A stretch of DNA of 64,000 nucleotides, from positions 434,001 through 498,000 of the forward strand of contig NZ_JABWRJ020000001.1 of NCBI RefSeq assembly GCF_014268935.2, in the 5' to 3' direction. Below are positions 9,787 through 19,558 of this stretch, piece by piece. The translations under genes and the position numbers were made by a program. The stretch is from Pseudomonas peradeniyensis. Lineage in GTDB: Bacteria; Pseudomonadota; Gammaproteobacteria; Pseudomonadales; Pseudomonadaceae. The notes under the pieces were generated by a model. The model was not told the DNA's origin. It worked only from the letters and a program-made list of their open reading frames with translations, and ran no database searches. The stretch's first letter is position 1, and each line of letters opens with the position of its first letter.

Positions 9787-10998
9787 ATGACCGATCAATG
9801 GGATGCCGGTCGACTGGACAGTGACCTCGAGGGTGTCGGTTTCGACACCCTGGCGGTGCGCGCCGGTCAGAACCGTACTCCGGAGGCCGAGCACAGCGAA
9901 GCGCTGTTCCTGACCTCCAGCTATGTCTTCCGCACGGCCGCCGACGCCGCCGCGCGTTTTGCCGGCGAAACGCCGGGCAACGTCTATTCGCGCTACACCA
10001 ACCCGACCGTGCGTGCCTTCGAGGAGCGCCTGGCGGCCATGGAAGGCGCCGAGCAGGCCGTGGCCACCTCCACCGGCATGGCGGCGATCCTCGCCGTGGT
10101 CATGTCGCTGTGCAGCGCCGGCGACCATGTGCTGGTGTCGCAGAGCGTGTTCGGCTCGACCATCAGCCTGTTCGAGAAGTACTTCAAGCGTTTCGGCGTG
10201 CAGGTGGACTACGTGCCGCTGGTCGACCTGAACGGCTGGGAAAAGGCCATCAAGGCCAATACCAAGCTGCTGGTCGTCGAGTCGCCGTCCAACCCGCTGG
10301 CCGAGCTGGTGGACATCACCGCCCTGGCCGAGATCGCCCATGCCCGTGGCGCCATGCTGGTGGTGGACAACTGCTTCAGCACCCCGGCCTTGCAGCAGCC
10401 GCTCAAGCTCGGCGCTGACATCGTGTTCCACTCGGCGACCAAGTTCATCGACGGCCAGGGCCGCTGCATGGGCGGCGTGGTGGCCGGACGCAGCGAGCAG
10501 ATGAAGGAAGTGGTGGGCTTCCTGCGTACCGCCGGCCCGACCCTCAGCCCGTTCAACGCCTGGGTCTTCACCAAGGGGCTGGAGACCCTCAAGCTGCGCA
10601 TGCGCGCCCACTGCGAGAGCGCCCAGGCGTTGGCCGAGTGGCTCGAGCAGCAGGATGGTATCGAGAAGGTCCACTACGCCGGCCTGCCAAGCCATCCGCA
10701 GCATGAACTGGCCAAGCGCCAGATGAGTGGCTTCGGCGCGGTGGTCAGCTTCGAGGTCAAGGGCGGCAAGGAAGGCGCCTGGCGCTTCATCGACGCCACC
10801 CGGGTGATCTCCATTACCACCAACCTCGGTGACAGCAAGACCACCATCGCCCACCCGGCGACCACCTCCCACGGGCGTCTGACGCCGCAGGAGCGCGAGG
10901 CGGCGGGTATCCGTGACAGCCTGGTGCGCGTGGCGGTCGGCCTGGAAGACGTGGCCGACCTGCAAGCCGATCTGGCCCGCGGCCTGGCGGCGCTGTGA
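9787..10998 (+). CDS. metZ: O-succinylhomoserine sulfhydrylase
   Basis: This PLP enzyme of the Cys/Met metabolism family makes homocysteine directly from O-succinylhomoserine and sulfide, the route used by pseudomonads in place of MetB/MetC. The Schiff-base lysine is Lys219 in [26 protein letters not shown] and ESPSNPLAE bind the cofactor phosphate and ring. It has 403 residues and is probably in one transcript with purF. Substrate preference (succinyl versus acetyl) is inferred from genus and context, not from a residue. Confidence 0.94.
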   Translation: MTDQWDAGRLDSDLEGVGFDTLAVRAGQNRTPEAEHSEALFLTSSYVFRTAADAAARFAGETPGNVYSRYTNPTVRAFEERLAAMEGAEQAVATSTGMAAILAVVMSLCSAGDHVLVSQSVFGSTISLFEKYFKRFGVQVDYVPLVDLNGWEKAIKANTKLLVVESPSNPLAELVDITALAEIAHARGAMLVVDNCFSTPALQQPLKLGADIVFHSATKFIDGQGRCMGGVVAGRSEQMKEVVGFLRTAGPTLSPFNAWVFTKGLETLKLRMRAHCESAQALAEWLEQQDGIEKVHYAGLPSHPQHELAKRQMSGFGAVVSFEVKGGKEGAWRFIDATRVISITTNLGDSKTTIAHPATTSHGRLTPQEREAAGIRDSLVRVAVGLEDVADLQADLARGLAAL

Positions 10999-11768
10999 TC
11001 GACTGGAAGGGTGGCGAGCCCGGCCATAACGGCCGGGTGGCCCTGGTGACCGGTGCCGCTCGCGGCATCGGCCTGGGTATCGCCGCCTGGTTGATCTGCG
11101 AGGGTTGGCAGGTGGTGCTCAGCGACCTGGACCGCCCACGCGGCACCAAGGTTGCCAAGGCCCTGGGCGACAATGCCTGGTTCATCACCATGGATGTGGC
11201 CGACGAAGCCCAGGTCAGTGCCGGGGTGTCCGAGGTGCTCGGGCAGTTCGGCCGGCTGGATGCGCTGGTGTGCAACGCGGCGATCGCCAACCCGCATAAC
11301 CAGACCCTGGAAAGCTTGTCCCTGGCTCAATGGAACCGGGTGCTGGCGGTCAACCTCAATGGCCCGATGTTGCTGGCCAAGCATTGCGCACCTTACTTGC
11401 GCGCCCATGGCGGTGCGATCGTCAACCTGACCTCCACCCGCGCCCGGCAGTCCGAACCGGACACCGAAGCCTATGCCGCCAGCAAGGGCGGCCTGGTCGC
11501 CCTGACCCACGCCCTGGCCATGAGCCTGGGGCCGGAGATTCGCGTCAATGCGGTGAGCCCGGGCTGGATCGATGCCCGTGATCCTTCGCAGCGACGCGCC
11601 GAGCCCTTGACCGAGGCCGACCATGCCCAGCATCCGACGGGCAGGGTAGGGACGGTCGAGGATGTGGCGGCGTTGGTGGCGTGGCTGTTGTCGCGTCAGG
11701 CGGGGTTCGTCACCGGCCAGGAGTTCGTGGTCGATGGTGGGATGACCCGCAAGATGATCTACACCTGA
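10995..11768 (+). CDS. Short-chain dehydrogenase/reductase, substrate unknown
   Basis: A classical SDR of 257 residues. It has the NAD(P)-binding TGAARGIG near residue 20, a CNAAIA variant of NNAG, and the catalytic set Ser147, Tyr160 and Lys164 (YAASK). The GTG start overlaps the metZ stop by four bases (GTGA), so it is translationally coupled to metZ. An intrinsic terminator follows 25 nt downstream. Asp44 after beta-2 (VLSDLDR) suggests a preference for NAD over NADP, which is an inference. Conservation beside metZ does not by itself show a role in methionine metabolism. Confidence 0.88.
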   Translation: MIDWKGGEPGHNGRVALVTGAARGIGLGIAAWLICEGWQVVLSDLDRPRGTKVAKALGDNAWFITMDVADEAQVSAGVSEVLGQFGRLDALVCNAAIANPHNQTLESLSLAQWNRVLAVNLNGPMLLAKHCAPYLRAHGGAIVNLTSTRARQSEPDTEAYAASKGGLVALTHALAMSLGPEIRVNAVSPGWIDARDPSQRRAEPLTEADHAQHPTGRVGTVEDVAALVAWLLSRQAGFVTGQEFVVDGGMTRKMIYT

Positions 11769-11793
11769 GCTGTAACCTGTTGAGATGAAAGAG

Positions 11794-11819
11794 AAAGGGG
11801 CCGAGAGCCCCTTTTTTTG
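11794..11819 (+). terminator. Intrinsic terminator of the purF-metZ-SDR transcript
   Basis: The stem aaaggggc/gccccttt (11794-11801 with 11807-11814) has a five-base loop cgaga and runs into seven T's plus TGT. It lies 25 nt after the SDR stop codon. Confidence 0.92.
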
Positions 11820-11837
11820 TCGGTTGTGCTGGCTCTA

Positions 11838-11902
11838 TCGCGGGGCAAGCCCGCTCCCACGCTGTGGTGTCTTGCTGTGGGGGGGGCGGGCTTGCCCCGC
11901 GA
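11838..11902. repeat. REP-like palindrome, type A
   Basis: The arm tcgcggggcaagcccgc is matched by gcgggcttgccccgcga at the other end. The middle is imperfect and contains a run of eight G's. It sits between the SDR terminator and the tRNA promoter. Confidence 0.8.
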
Positions 11903-11961
11903 TCAGGCTGCCCCAGTGGCTACCTTTTTTGCCCTTTTTGAAAAAAACTTCAATGGGGGTA

Positions 11962-11990
11962 TTGACTTAGCATCGGTACCTGCGTAAATT
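11962..11990 (+). promoter_or_regulatory. Sigma-70 promoter of the tRNA operon
   Basis: TTGACT (11962-11967) matches the -35 consensus at five of six bases and TAAATT (11985-11990) matches the -10 at four of six, with a 17-bp spacer. A GC-rich discriminator (tcgcggcc) follows, as in stringently controlled stable-RNA promoters. The predicted start is near 11997, some 35 nt before tRNA-Val. Confidence 0.75.
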
Positions 11991-12031
11991 TCGCGGCCTC
12001 AGCGAAGCAAACGCAACAAGCAACATCGCGG

Positions 12032-12107
12032 GGGTGATTAGCTCAGCCGGGAGAGCATCTGCCTTACAAGCAGAGGGTCGGCGGTTCGATCCCGTCATCA
12101 CCCACCA
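12032..12107 (+). tRNA. tRNA-Val (anticodon TAC)
   Basis: A 76-nt cloverleaf. The acceptor GGGTGAT pairs with ATCACCC, the D stem is GCTC/GAGC, the anticodon stem is TCTGC/GCAGA, and the anticodon TAC is at 12065-12067. The T arm GGCGG-TTCGATC-CCGTC and an encoded CCA (12105-12107) are present. It is the first gene of a three-tRNA transcript. Confidence 0.98.
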
Positions 12108-12186
12108 CTTCCTGAGGCGTTCCTGGTTCAGTGGTTTCGAAAGAAACACGCTGGCAGAGAGGAACAGGACGCAAGTCCAACTATGC

Positions 12187-12263
12187 GCGGCGGTAGTTCA
12201 GTCGGTTAGAATACCGGCCTGTCACGCCGGGGGTCGCGGGTTCGAGTCCCGTCCGCCGCGCCA
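12187..12263 (+). tRNA. tRNA-Asp (anticodon GTC), copy 1
   Basis: A 77-nt cloverleaf. The acceptor GCGGCGG pairs with CCGCCGC, the anticodon GTC is at 12221-12223, and CCA is encoded at 12261-12263. It is almost identical to the copy 160 nt downstream. Confidence 0.98.
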
Positions 12264-12346
12264 TTTTTCTCCAGATGGGTGCTTGCACCGGTCTGAGGCC
12301 GAAAGGCCAGATCCCAGTTTCAATCAGGCGCAAGCCTGAACGATAC

Positions 12347-12423
12347 GCAGCGGTAGTTCAGTCGGTTAGAATACCGGCCTGTCACGCCGGGGGTCGCGGG
12401 TTCGAGTCCCGTCCGCTGCGCCA
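12347..12423 (+). tRNA. tRNA-Asp (anticodon GTC), copy 2
   Basis: A 77-nt cloverleaf with the anticodon at 12381-12383 and CCA at 12421-12423. It differs from copy 1 in the acceptor stem only: G3-C70 in copy 1 is A3-T70 here (GCAGCGG with CCGCTGC), a compensated change that keeps pairing. A terminator follows after 40 nt. Confidence 0.98.
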
Positions 12424-12463
12424 TCTTCGCCTCGAGGTCCCTAGAACACTTCGAAGCAACGAG

Positions 12464-12488
12464 AAAGCGACCTTCGGGTCGCTTTTTT
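12464..12488 (+). terminator. Intrinsic terminator of the tRNA operon
   Basis: The nine-base stem aaagcgacc/ggtcgcttt has a stable TTCG tetraloop at 12473-12476 and runs into six T's. Confidence 0.95.
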
Positions 12489-12619
12489 CGTTTCAGCATC
12501 TTGCGCAGTCATGGGCAAGGATTTACACCAAGCTGACAGAGTCTTCACCGATCAATGGTTTCGGCTGCTGATCGATGTGTTGCACAATACGCCCCATTCG
12601 TTTCTTCCCGGAATTGGCA

Positions 12620-13501
12620 ATGTCTAGATCAACCGTCTATGGCGCGCTCGGGCTGGCCCTCGTGCTGGCGGGTGTGTCCGGCTGTTCCTCGAAAAAGGCC
12701 GCCGTCTACGAGCACGAGAACTTCGATGACTCGGGCACCTTCTCCCGCAGTTTCGCCACCAGCGAGGCGGGCTCCTGCGAGGCGGCGCGGCGCGCGCTGC
12801 TCAGCCAGGGCTACATCATCACCAGCAGCGACGCCAACCAGGTCGCCGGCAACAAGAGCTTCCAGCAGAACGCCGAGAACCACCTGCAGATCAGCTTCAA
12901 CATCACCTGCGTGCCGGACATGAGCGACAAGCAGCGCTCGACCATGTTCGCCAACGCCCTGCAGGACCGCTACACCCTGAAGAAATCCAATACTTCCGCC
13001 AGCCTTGGCGTGGGTGTGCTGGGTTCGGTGTCGATGCCGATCGGCTCCACCGACGATTCCATGGTCAAGGTCGCCAGCGAGACGGTTACCGCCGCGCAGT
13101 TCTACGACCGCTACTTCGCCCTGGTGGAAAGCTACCTGCCGAAGCCGAAGAAGCCGGAGAAGACCGAACCTGCCGCGGAGCCGAAGGTGGAAAAACCGGC
13201 CGCCGACCTGGGCTTGCCGGAACCCGCGCCCGCTGCCCTGGCGCCCGCGCCGCAGTCTGCCGCGCCGGTCGCCGAGAGCGTGGCAGAGGCTCCGGTACCG
13301 ACTCCGGTTGCCGTCGCCCCGGCCGCTGCGCCTGCGCCTGTCGCCGCTCCAGCGGCTGCCGTACCGGCCAGCGAAGCCCCTGCGGCCCCGATTGTGGACG
13401 ACAGCAAGGGTTCGCAGCCCATCGCGCCGCCCGTCGAGCCAACGCCGATCCAGGTACAGCAGGAAGCGCCGGCAGTGGAGCAGGCCCCCGCGCCACTCTG
13501 A
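12620..13501 (+). CDS. DUF2242 family lipoprotein
   Basis: The ATG at 12620 gives a signal peptide with a lipobox ending in VSGC (Cys22), so the mature protein should be lipid-anchored. The conserved DUF2242 region (residues 28-180) includes CEAARRALLSQGY and SASLGVGVLGSVSMPIGSTDDS. The last third (190-293) is an Ala/Pro-rich tail with no visible fold. The function of the family is unknown to me. Earlier in-frame codons back to 12575 would place residues before the signal peptide and are rejected. It is alone after the tRNA operon. Confidence 0.85.
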   Translation: MSRSTVYGALGLALVLAGVSGCSSKKAAVYEHENFDDSGTFSRSFATSEAGSCEAARRALLSQGYIITSSDANQVAGNKSFQQNAENHLQISFNITCVPDMSDKQRSTMFANALQDRYTLKKSNTSASLGVGVLGSVSMPIGSTDDSMVKVASETVTAAQFYDRYFALVESYLPKPKKPEKTEPAAEPKVEKPAADLGLPEPAPAALAPAPQSAAPVAESVAEAPVPTPVAVAPAAAPAPVAAPAAAVPASEAPAAPIVDDSKGSQPIAPPVEPTPIQVQQEAPAVEQAPAPL

Positions 13502-13623
13502 CGCGTCGATAACTTCCCGGGCGCCTGCTACGTTTATCGTTCATAGGGCTGTAATCATTTGGTCATTCCGTTGCCTTAGGTTGGCGCAATGACCAAAGAA
13601 CGATGAATCAAGGGGGCGAGAAG

Positions 13624-13710
13624 ATGGACGACTACCAGGAAGAACTGCTCGAGTTTCAGGCCTATGAGCTGGACCTGCCAGAACCGGCGGACGACGCCAC
13701 CGAACTCTAA
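13624..13710 (+). CDS. Very small acidic protein (28 residues), unknown
   Basis: The ATG at 13624 follows a strong Shine-Dalgarno (AAGGGGG at 13610-13616, 7-nt spacing). The product begins MDDYQEELLEFQAYELDLP and has eleven Asp/Glu and no Lys or Arg. An in-frame ATG at 13603 would add seven residues but lacks a good ribosome-binding site. Its stop overlaps the convergent AraC gene by four bases. Nothing is known to me about its job. The ribosome-binding site and the non-random composition support it as a real gene. Confidence 0.6.
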   Translation: MDDYQEELLEFQAYELDLPEPADDATEL

Positions 13711-14747
13711 CCCACCTGCCGCTGATGGCGGCGAAATTCCCCCGGTGTCAGCCCCGTCCAGCGCTTGAATGCGCGCTGGAAGGCCTCGGCCGAGGCGAAC
13801 CCCAACAGATAGGCGATCTCGCCGAAGGCCAGCTCCGTGTCGCGGATATAGGTCTCGGCCAGGTCGCGCCGCGTGTCGTTGAGCAGGTTGCGAAAGCGCG
13901 TGCCTTCCTCGGCCAGTTTGCGGCGCAAGGTCCAGGTCGGCAGCTGCAGGTGCCGCGCCACTTCTTCCAGATCCGGCTCGCGCCCACCGTTCAACAGCGG
14001 CCCCAGCAGGTGGGTGATGCGTTCGCCCAGGCTGCGCACGCGAGTGCGCTGGGCCAGTTCTGCTTCGCATAGCTGCAACAGGTGCTGCCAGGTGCTGGGG
14101 CAGTGCTGCGGGTTGGGCAGGGCCAGGGTGGCCTGGCTCAGGCGCAGTTGATTGGCCGTGGCACCGAAATGCACCGGGCCTGCGCACAGGCTTTGGTACT
14201 GCGCGGCGTAGGCGGGGGCGTCGAACTCGATTTCCAGGCGCTCGGCCTGCACCGGCCTGCCCACCAGGGCGCTGAGCTGCGCCAGCCAGCCAGCGAGCAG
14301 CGAGTCGACCACGAAGCGGTTGTAGTCGTTGTAGGGGCTGATGGAGTAGAACCGCAGCCAGGCGCCCTGGGCGTCTTCGTGAAAGCTCGACTGCCCACGG
14401 TAGTTGGCGGCATAAAGCGGTTCGAAACGTAGCAGGGTGCGGGCGGCGTCGCCGAGGGTCGGGGCCTGGGCGGCGGCGACGCCGGCCAGGCCGGCTTGGG
14501 CCAGGCGGCTCAGGCGCCCCATGTGCAGGCCCAGCGCCGGCTCGGCGGACAAGGCGATCGCCGCGTGTCCCAGGTGCATGTAGCGCGGGATCGACAGCCG
14601 CGCGCCCGGTTCGGCCAGGCGCCTGGCGTCGAGGCCATAGCGCAGCAGCAGGGGGTGCGGATCGTGGTCGAGTGCCGTCAGCGCCTCGGCCAGGGGCTGG
14701 ACGAAACCGACCGACAGTTCACCCAGGCGTACGCGGGGGCGGGGCAT
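13707..14747 (-). CDS. AraC-family transcriptional regulator
   Basis: 346 residues. The N-terminal two-thirds matches the arabinose-binding-like ligand domain of the OruR/VqsM-type AraC proteins (AALxLHMGRLSRLAQAGL-like region, FYSISPYNDYNRFVVDS). The C-terminal 100 residues carry two helix-turn-helices, with LPTWTLRRKLAEEGTRFRNL and FGEIAYLLGFASAEAFQRAF and the terminal GLTPGEFRR. The ATG at 14747 lies 4 nt after the stop of the nitrilase-like gene, so the two are probably one transcript. The effector and targets are unknown; the partner gene and fadH are candidates. Confidence 0.9.
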   Translation of the reverse strand: MPRPRVRLGELSVGFVQPLAEALTALDHDPHPLLLRYGLDARRLAEPGARLSIPRYMHLGHAAIALSAEPALGLHMGRLSRLAQAGLAGVAAAQAPTLGDAARTLLRFEPLYAANYRGQSSFHEDAQGAWLRFYSISPYNDYNRFVVDSLLAGWLAQLSALVGRPVQAERLEIEFDAPAYAAQYQSLCAGPVHFGATANQLRLSQATLALPNPQHCPSTWQHLLQLCEAELAQRTRVRSLGERITHLLGPLLNGGREPDLEEVARHLQLPTWTLRRKLAEEGTRFRNLLNDTRRDLAETYIRDTELAFGEIAYLLGFASAEAFQRAFKRWTGLTPGEFRRHQRQVG

Positions 14748-14751
14748 GTCG

Positions 14752-15870
14752 TCACAGCCACAGGTTGAGCAGGCGCGCGCCGTGGCTGTCGTTGCCGACC
14801 CACAGCGTGCCACCCTGGCTGGCGAAGCCCTGTCCGTCGCTGCCCAGCTCCCAGAACTGGCCGCGCATGAATACGCTCATGCTCGGGGTGGCGGCGTTGG
14901 CGGCCAGGGGCAGTTGCTGCCAGGCGCGCTGTTCGCTCACTGCGCCGCGGCGCAGGGGCAGGTCGGCGGCCTGGGCCTGGTGGCGGTTGCCACGCCAGGG
15001 CGCCAGCCAGCTCTGCTTGCCGCTGAGGAATACCGGGTTGGCGACCAGTTGCACCGATTGCGCGGCCAGTTGCCGGTAGTTGGCGGGGTACCAGCTGTCG
15101 CTGCCGATCAGTACGCCCAAGCGTCCGGCGGGGGTTTGCAGCACCTGCAGCGGATGCTGCTGGCCGTCGTGGATGTAGCGTCGGCTTTCGCTGTCGGGGT
15201 ACTGCTGGTGCTGGGGCTGCCCGAGCACCGAACCGTCGCTGGCGAACACCAGGCTGCTGTTGTACAGCGGGCCGTTGCCGGTGCGCAGCACGCCGTTCTC
15301 CACATAGGGCGCGGGCAGGACGATGGAGCCGGCGACCAGGGTGACGCCGAATTCCCGGGCCAGGTTTCCGAACACCTGCTGGTAGTCGGCGGCCATCTGC
15401 GCGGCCTTCATGCGCAGGTGGGCGTCCGAGCGGCGATCGTCGCCGCTGGCGGCGAGCATCGCCAGGCCATAGCGCAGCGGGTTGCTCAGCTCCAGCCACT
15501 GCCAGGCCTCGTTGCGCTGGGTGACCTGGTACAGCTCGCGCTTCTCGCCCCGGGCCCACAGCCAGGTGCCGATATGTTCCGGCAACACCACCACGGTGCG
15601 CGGGTTGACCAGGCCCTGGGCGCGGGCCTGTTCCAGGTAGGCCGAGAGCTTGCGGTGCAGGCGCGTGAGGTTCTGGTAGTCCCCTGGGTACAGCAGGGGT
15701 TCGACCCCCAGCAGGTTGCCGTGCTCGCCCGGCACGCCCTGGTTGAGGGCCAGTTCGATGCGCAGGTCGGACAGGTAATGACCCTCCGGGCGCTGCAGGG
15801 TCCAGAAGCCGTAGCCGCAGAGGGCGGCAAGGGTGACCAGCGCCAGGGCGCCGGCTAGCAGTTTTCGCAT
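14752..15870 (-). CDS. Membrane-anchored nitrilase-superfamily protein with altered catalytic residues
   Basis: 372 residues. One N-terminal helix (about 3-22) anchors a periplasmic carbon-nitrogen hydrolase fold. The family glutamate is kept in VVVLPEHIGTW. Where the catalytic Cys is expected (GVLICxDxWFP in active members) the sequence reads GVLIGSDSWYP, and the usual Lys after the GxVLG strand is replaced (GSVLGQPQHQQ). It may therefore be a non-hydrolytic member. Start at ATG 15870 because it opens the hydrophobic anchor. It is followed after 4 nt by the AraC regulator. Confidence 0.8.
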   Translation of the reverse strand: MRKLLAGALALVTLAALCGYGFWTLQRPEGHYLSDLRIELALNQGVPGEHGNLLGVEPLLYPGDYQNLTRLHRKLSAYLEQARAQGLVNPRTVVVLPEHIGTWLWARGEKRELYQVTQRNEAWQWLELSNPLRYGLAMLAASGDDRRSDAHLRMKAAQMAADYQQVFGNLAREFGVTLVAGSIVLPAPYVENGVLRTGNGPLYNSSLVFASDGSVLGQPQHQQYPDSESRRYIHDGQQHPLQVLQTPAGRLGVLIGSDSWYPANYRQLAAQSVQLVANPVFLSGKQSWLAPWRGNRHQAQAADLPLRRGAVSEQRAWQQLPLAANAATPSMSVFMRGQFWELGSDGQGFASQGGTLWVGNDSHGARLLNLWL

Positions 15871-15911
15871 GGAGCAGTCCAGCGCTGTGCAGAAGGAGTG
15901 CCCTAGGGTAG

Positions 15912-15929
15912 TCCTGCTGTGCAGCAGGA
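15912..15929. promoter_or_regulatory. Perfect 18-bp palindrome upstream of the nitrilase-like gene
   Basis: TCCTGCTG, two bases, CAGCAGGA. It is centred about 50 bp upstream of the nitrilase-like ATG and about 155 bp upstream of fadH. It could be an operator; the binding protein is unknown. Confidence 0.4.
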
Positions 15930-15964
15930 TCAATAAGTTGTCAGTTTCGATCATTGAGCGTGTT

Positions 15965-15978
15965 CAAACGCCTGTTTA
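15965..15978. promoter_or_regulatory. PsrA-like box upstream of fadH
   Basis: CAAAC-GCCT-GTTTA resembles the published PsrA operator pattern (G/C)AAAC-N2-4-GTTT(G/C), except for the last base. PsrA is the fatty-acid-sensing TetR repressor of beta-oxidation genes in Pseudomonas. The site lies about 100 bp before the fadH ATG, in the space shared with the divergent nitrilase-like gene. Function is inferred from the motif and from fadH being a beta-oxidation gene. Confidence 0.5.
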
Positions 15979-16052
15979 ATGTCGACCTCAGACAAACGAC
16001 GGGCCCCGCCACGCTGCTGTAGAGGCTTGGTAGAGGCGCCCGCATTCCGTGA

Positions 16053-18113
<2,061 letters not shown>

Positions 18114-18131
18114 TTGTTTGAATCGTTGGTG

Positions 18132-18183
18132 AGCCAACTTCCACAGTTGAGATGGTAATACACCTTTTCTGTGGAAGTTGGCT
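18132..18183. repeat. Perfect 15-bp inverted repeat after fadH
   Basis: agccaacttccacag (18132-18146) pairs with ctgtggaagttggct (18169-18183) across a 22-nt loop. It may end or stabilise the fadH mRNA, although no T-run follows. Confidence 0.7.
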
Positions 18184-18244
18184 TGTCAACGAGTGGCTGT
18201 AACTAAGTAAATATTGCCAGCACTCTACACTTACTCCATGTCCG

Positions 18245-18298
18245 TTGATCTTGATCTTGATCTTGATCTTGATCTTGATCTTGATCTTGCTGTTGCTT
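18245..18298. repeat. Hexanucleotide array TTGATC x7
   Basis: Seven perfect TTGATC units (18245-18286) are followed by two degenerate units (TTGCTG, TTGCTT). The array lies just outside the left arm of the large inverted repeat, mirroring a GGCAAC array outside the right arm. Confidence 0.95.
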
Positions 18299-18330
18299 CT
18301 AAGCGCGCGATAGTTCAGGCAACGCCAATT

Positions 18331-18557
18331 GCGACTTCAGGAGGCTGAGCGGAGTTCTTGCGGAGGGAGGTGACGGGCATGGATGCCCGTCAAGCGCTGC
18401 GCCCCAGGATGGGGCGTTCAGCGCGGTCCTCCCGGGAGCAAGAACGGAGCGAGGGAACCCCGGAGCGAAGCGTAGGGGCCGGATGAATGGAGCGAGGATT
18501 TTTTGGTTCCTTTTTGATCCTTCAAAAAGGGACCCGCCGTAAGGGCGGAAAGGTGAC
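18331..18557 (-). repeat. Left arm (copy A) of a long structured intergenic repeat
   Basis: On the minus strand this 227-bp stretch matches 18686-18705 plus 20150-20362. It contains nested hairpins: TGACGGGCAT/ATGCCCGTCA (18371-18392), GCCCCA/TGGGGC (18401-18415), a CCCGGGAG block, and CCTTTTTGA/TCAAAAAGG (18509-18530). Shared single-stranded stretches such as CCATTCATCCGGCCC are conserved between arms. It has no plausible ORF. Similar elements occur in other Pseudomonas genomes as I recall, but I know of no accepted function. Confidence 0.8.
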
Positions 18558-18573
18558 TTTGCGTCACCATCGC

Positions 18574-18669
18574 AAATGAATGCGCATATAACTTTCAAAA
18601 CACATGGCTCTAAAAGTCAAAGTCAAATGCGATCGGCGTGGGTTTTCACAGGTGTAAGCGCATTCATTT
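18574..18669. repeat. Spacer between the two arms, closed by a 12-bp inverted repeat
   Basis: aaatgaatgcgc (18574-18585) pairs exactly with gcgcattcattt (18658-18669). The enclosed 72 nt are AT-richer than the surroundings and hold no ORF. This extends the symmetry of the flanking arms inward. Confidence 0.75.
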
Positions 18670-18685
18670 ACTGTACTGACGCATA

Positions 18686-18705
18686 GTCACCTTTTCGCCC
18701 TTACG
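18686..18705 (+). repeat. Start of right arm (copy B), cut off by the IS
   Basis: GTCACCTTTTCGCCCTTACG corresponds to the inner end of copy A read on the other strand. The match resumes directly after the IS at 20150 (with ACG duplicated), which shows that the IS landed inside this arm. Confidence 0.75.
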
Positions 18706-18737
18706 TGAACTGACCCCCGAAAGTTGGACAGGGTACG

Positions 18738-19532
18738 CTATGGGTTCAGCGCTTGGGTCCGAAATTGTACCGGACTCAAGCCATTTAGTCTGAGACTGAT
18801 GCGTTCTTGGTTGTAGTAAGCGATGTAATCCTCTAGCCCTGATGCCAGTTGTTCAACACTCTCAAACGATTCCAGATAAAAGAACTCGCTCTTGAGCGTG
18901 CCAAAAAAGCTTTCCATCGCGGCGTTGTCCAGGCAGTTTCCCTTTCGCGACATGCTCTGCTCGATATTCTTCCCGGCCAACATGTGCCGGTAAGCTGGCT
19001 GCTGATACTGCCAGCCTTGATCGGAGTGCAATATTGGTTTGTCATCTTGATTCAGCCGCTCGAAAGCTTGCTCCAGCATTGTCGAAACCATCCTGAACTC
19101 AGGGCGTCGGTTGATCTGATAAGCGAGGATCTCGCCGTTGTACAGGTCCATCACCGGCGAAAGAAATAGCTTCTGGCCCTTTACCTTGAACTCTGTCACG
19201 TCGGTTACCCATTTTTGATTAGGGGCCTGCGCCTTGAATTCACGCTTGAGCAAATCAGATGCAACAAGCCCCTCGGAGCCTCGATACGAGCGATATTTCT
19301 TCACTTTGACTAGCGATTTGAGGCCCATCAACTGCATCAGCCGCTGCACCTTCTTGTGATTGATCACCTCGGCATTGTGCCCAAGAACCGCAGTGATACG
19401 GCGGTAGCCATACCGCCCCTTATGCTGGTGATAGACCCTGTCGATGCGTTCCTTGAGGGCAGCATGCCTGTCGGTCTGCAACACTTTGCTTTGGTAGTAA
19501 AAGGTACTGCGTGCCAGGCCTGCAGCGCGCAA
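18738..19532 (-). CDS. IS3-family transposase OrfB (DDE integrase)
   Basis: The integrase core has the canonical D-59-D-35-E spacing: Asp in WVTDVTEF, Asp in LHSDQGWQ and Glu in NAAMESFFG. The N-terminal HTH_21 region (HKGRYGYRRI) precedes it. No ATG is available and the open frame continues upstream past a TTTT run (AAAA on the coding strand, 19580-19583). OrfB is therefore probably made as an OrfAB fusion by -1 frameshifting; TTG at 19532 is only the first usual start codon. Confidence 0.93.
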   Translation of the reverse strand: MRAAGLARSTFYYQSKVLQTDRHAALKERIDRVYHQHKGRYGYRRITAVLGHNAEVINHKKVQRLMQLMGLKSLVKVKKYRSYRGSEGLVASDLLKREFKAQAPNQKWVTDVTEFKVKGQKLFLSPVMDLYNGEILAYQINRRPEFRMVSTMLEQAFERLNQDDKPILHSDQGWQYQQPAYRHMLAGKNIEQSMSRKGNCLDNAAMESFFGTLKSEFFYLESFESVEQLASGLEDYIAYYNQERISLRLNGLSPVQFRTQALNP

Positions 19533-19558
19533 CAGCAGAGCGAGTCGATGCTCACGCC

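Noticed and set aside
8245..10965. 906-codon open frame antisense to purF and metZ
   Set aside because: It spans two well-supported genes on the other strand, has His/Gly/Val-biased composition typical of a high-GC shadow frame, and shows no domain.
12034..12571. Short open frames running through the tRNA genes
   Set aside because: They lie inside three good tRNA cloverleafs and their promoter/terminator unit.
13502..13602. Additional gene or regulatory RNA between the DUF2242 lipoprotein and the 28-residue ORF
   Set aside because: Only about 100 nt, with no stem-loop plus T-run and no second ribosome site.
18132..18183. Intrinsic terminator for fadH
   Set aside because: The stem is perfect but the loop is 22 nt and no T-run follows, so it is listed only as an inverted repeat.
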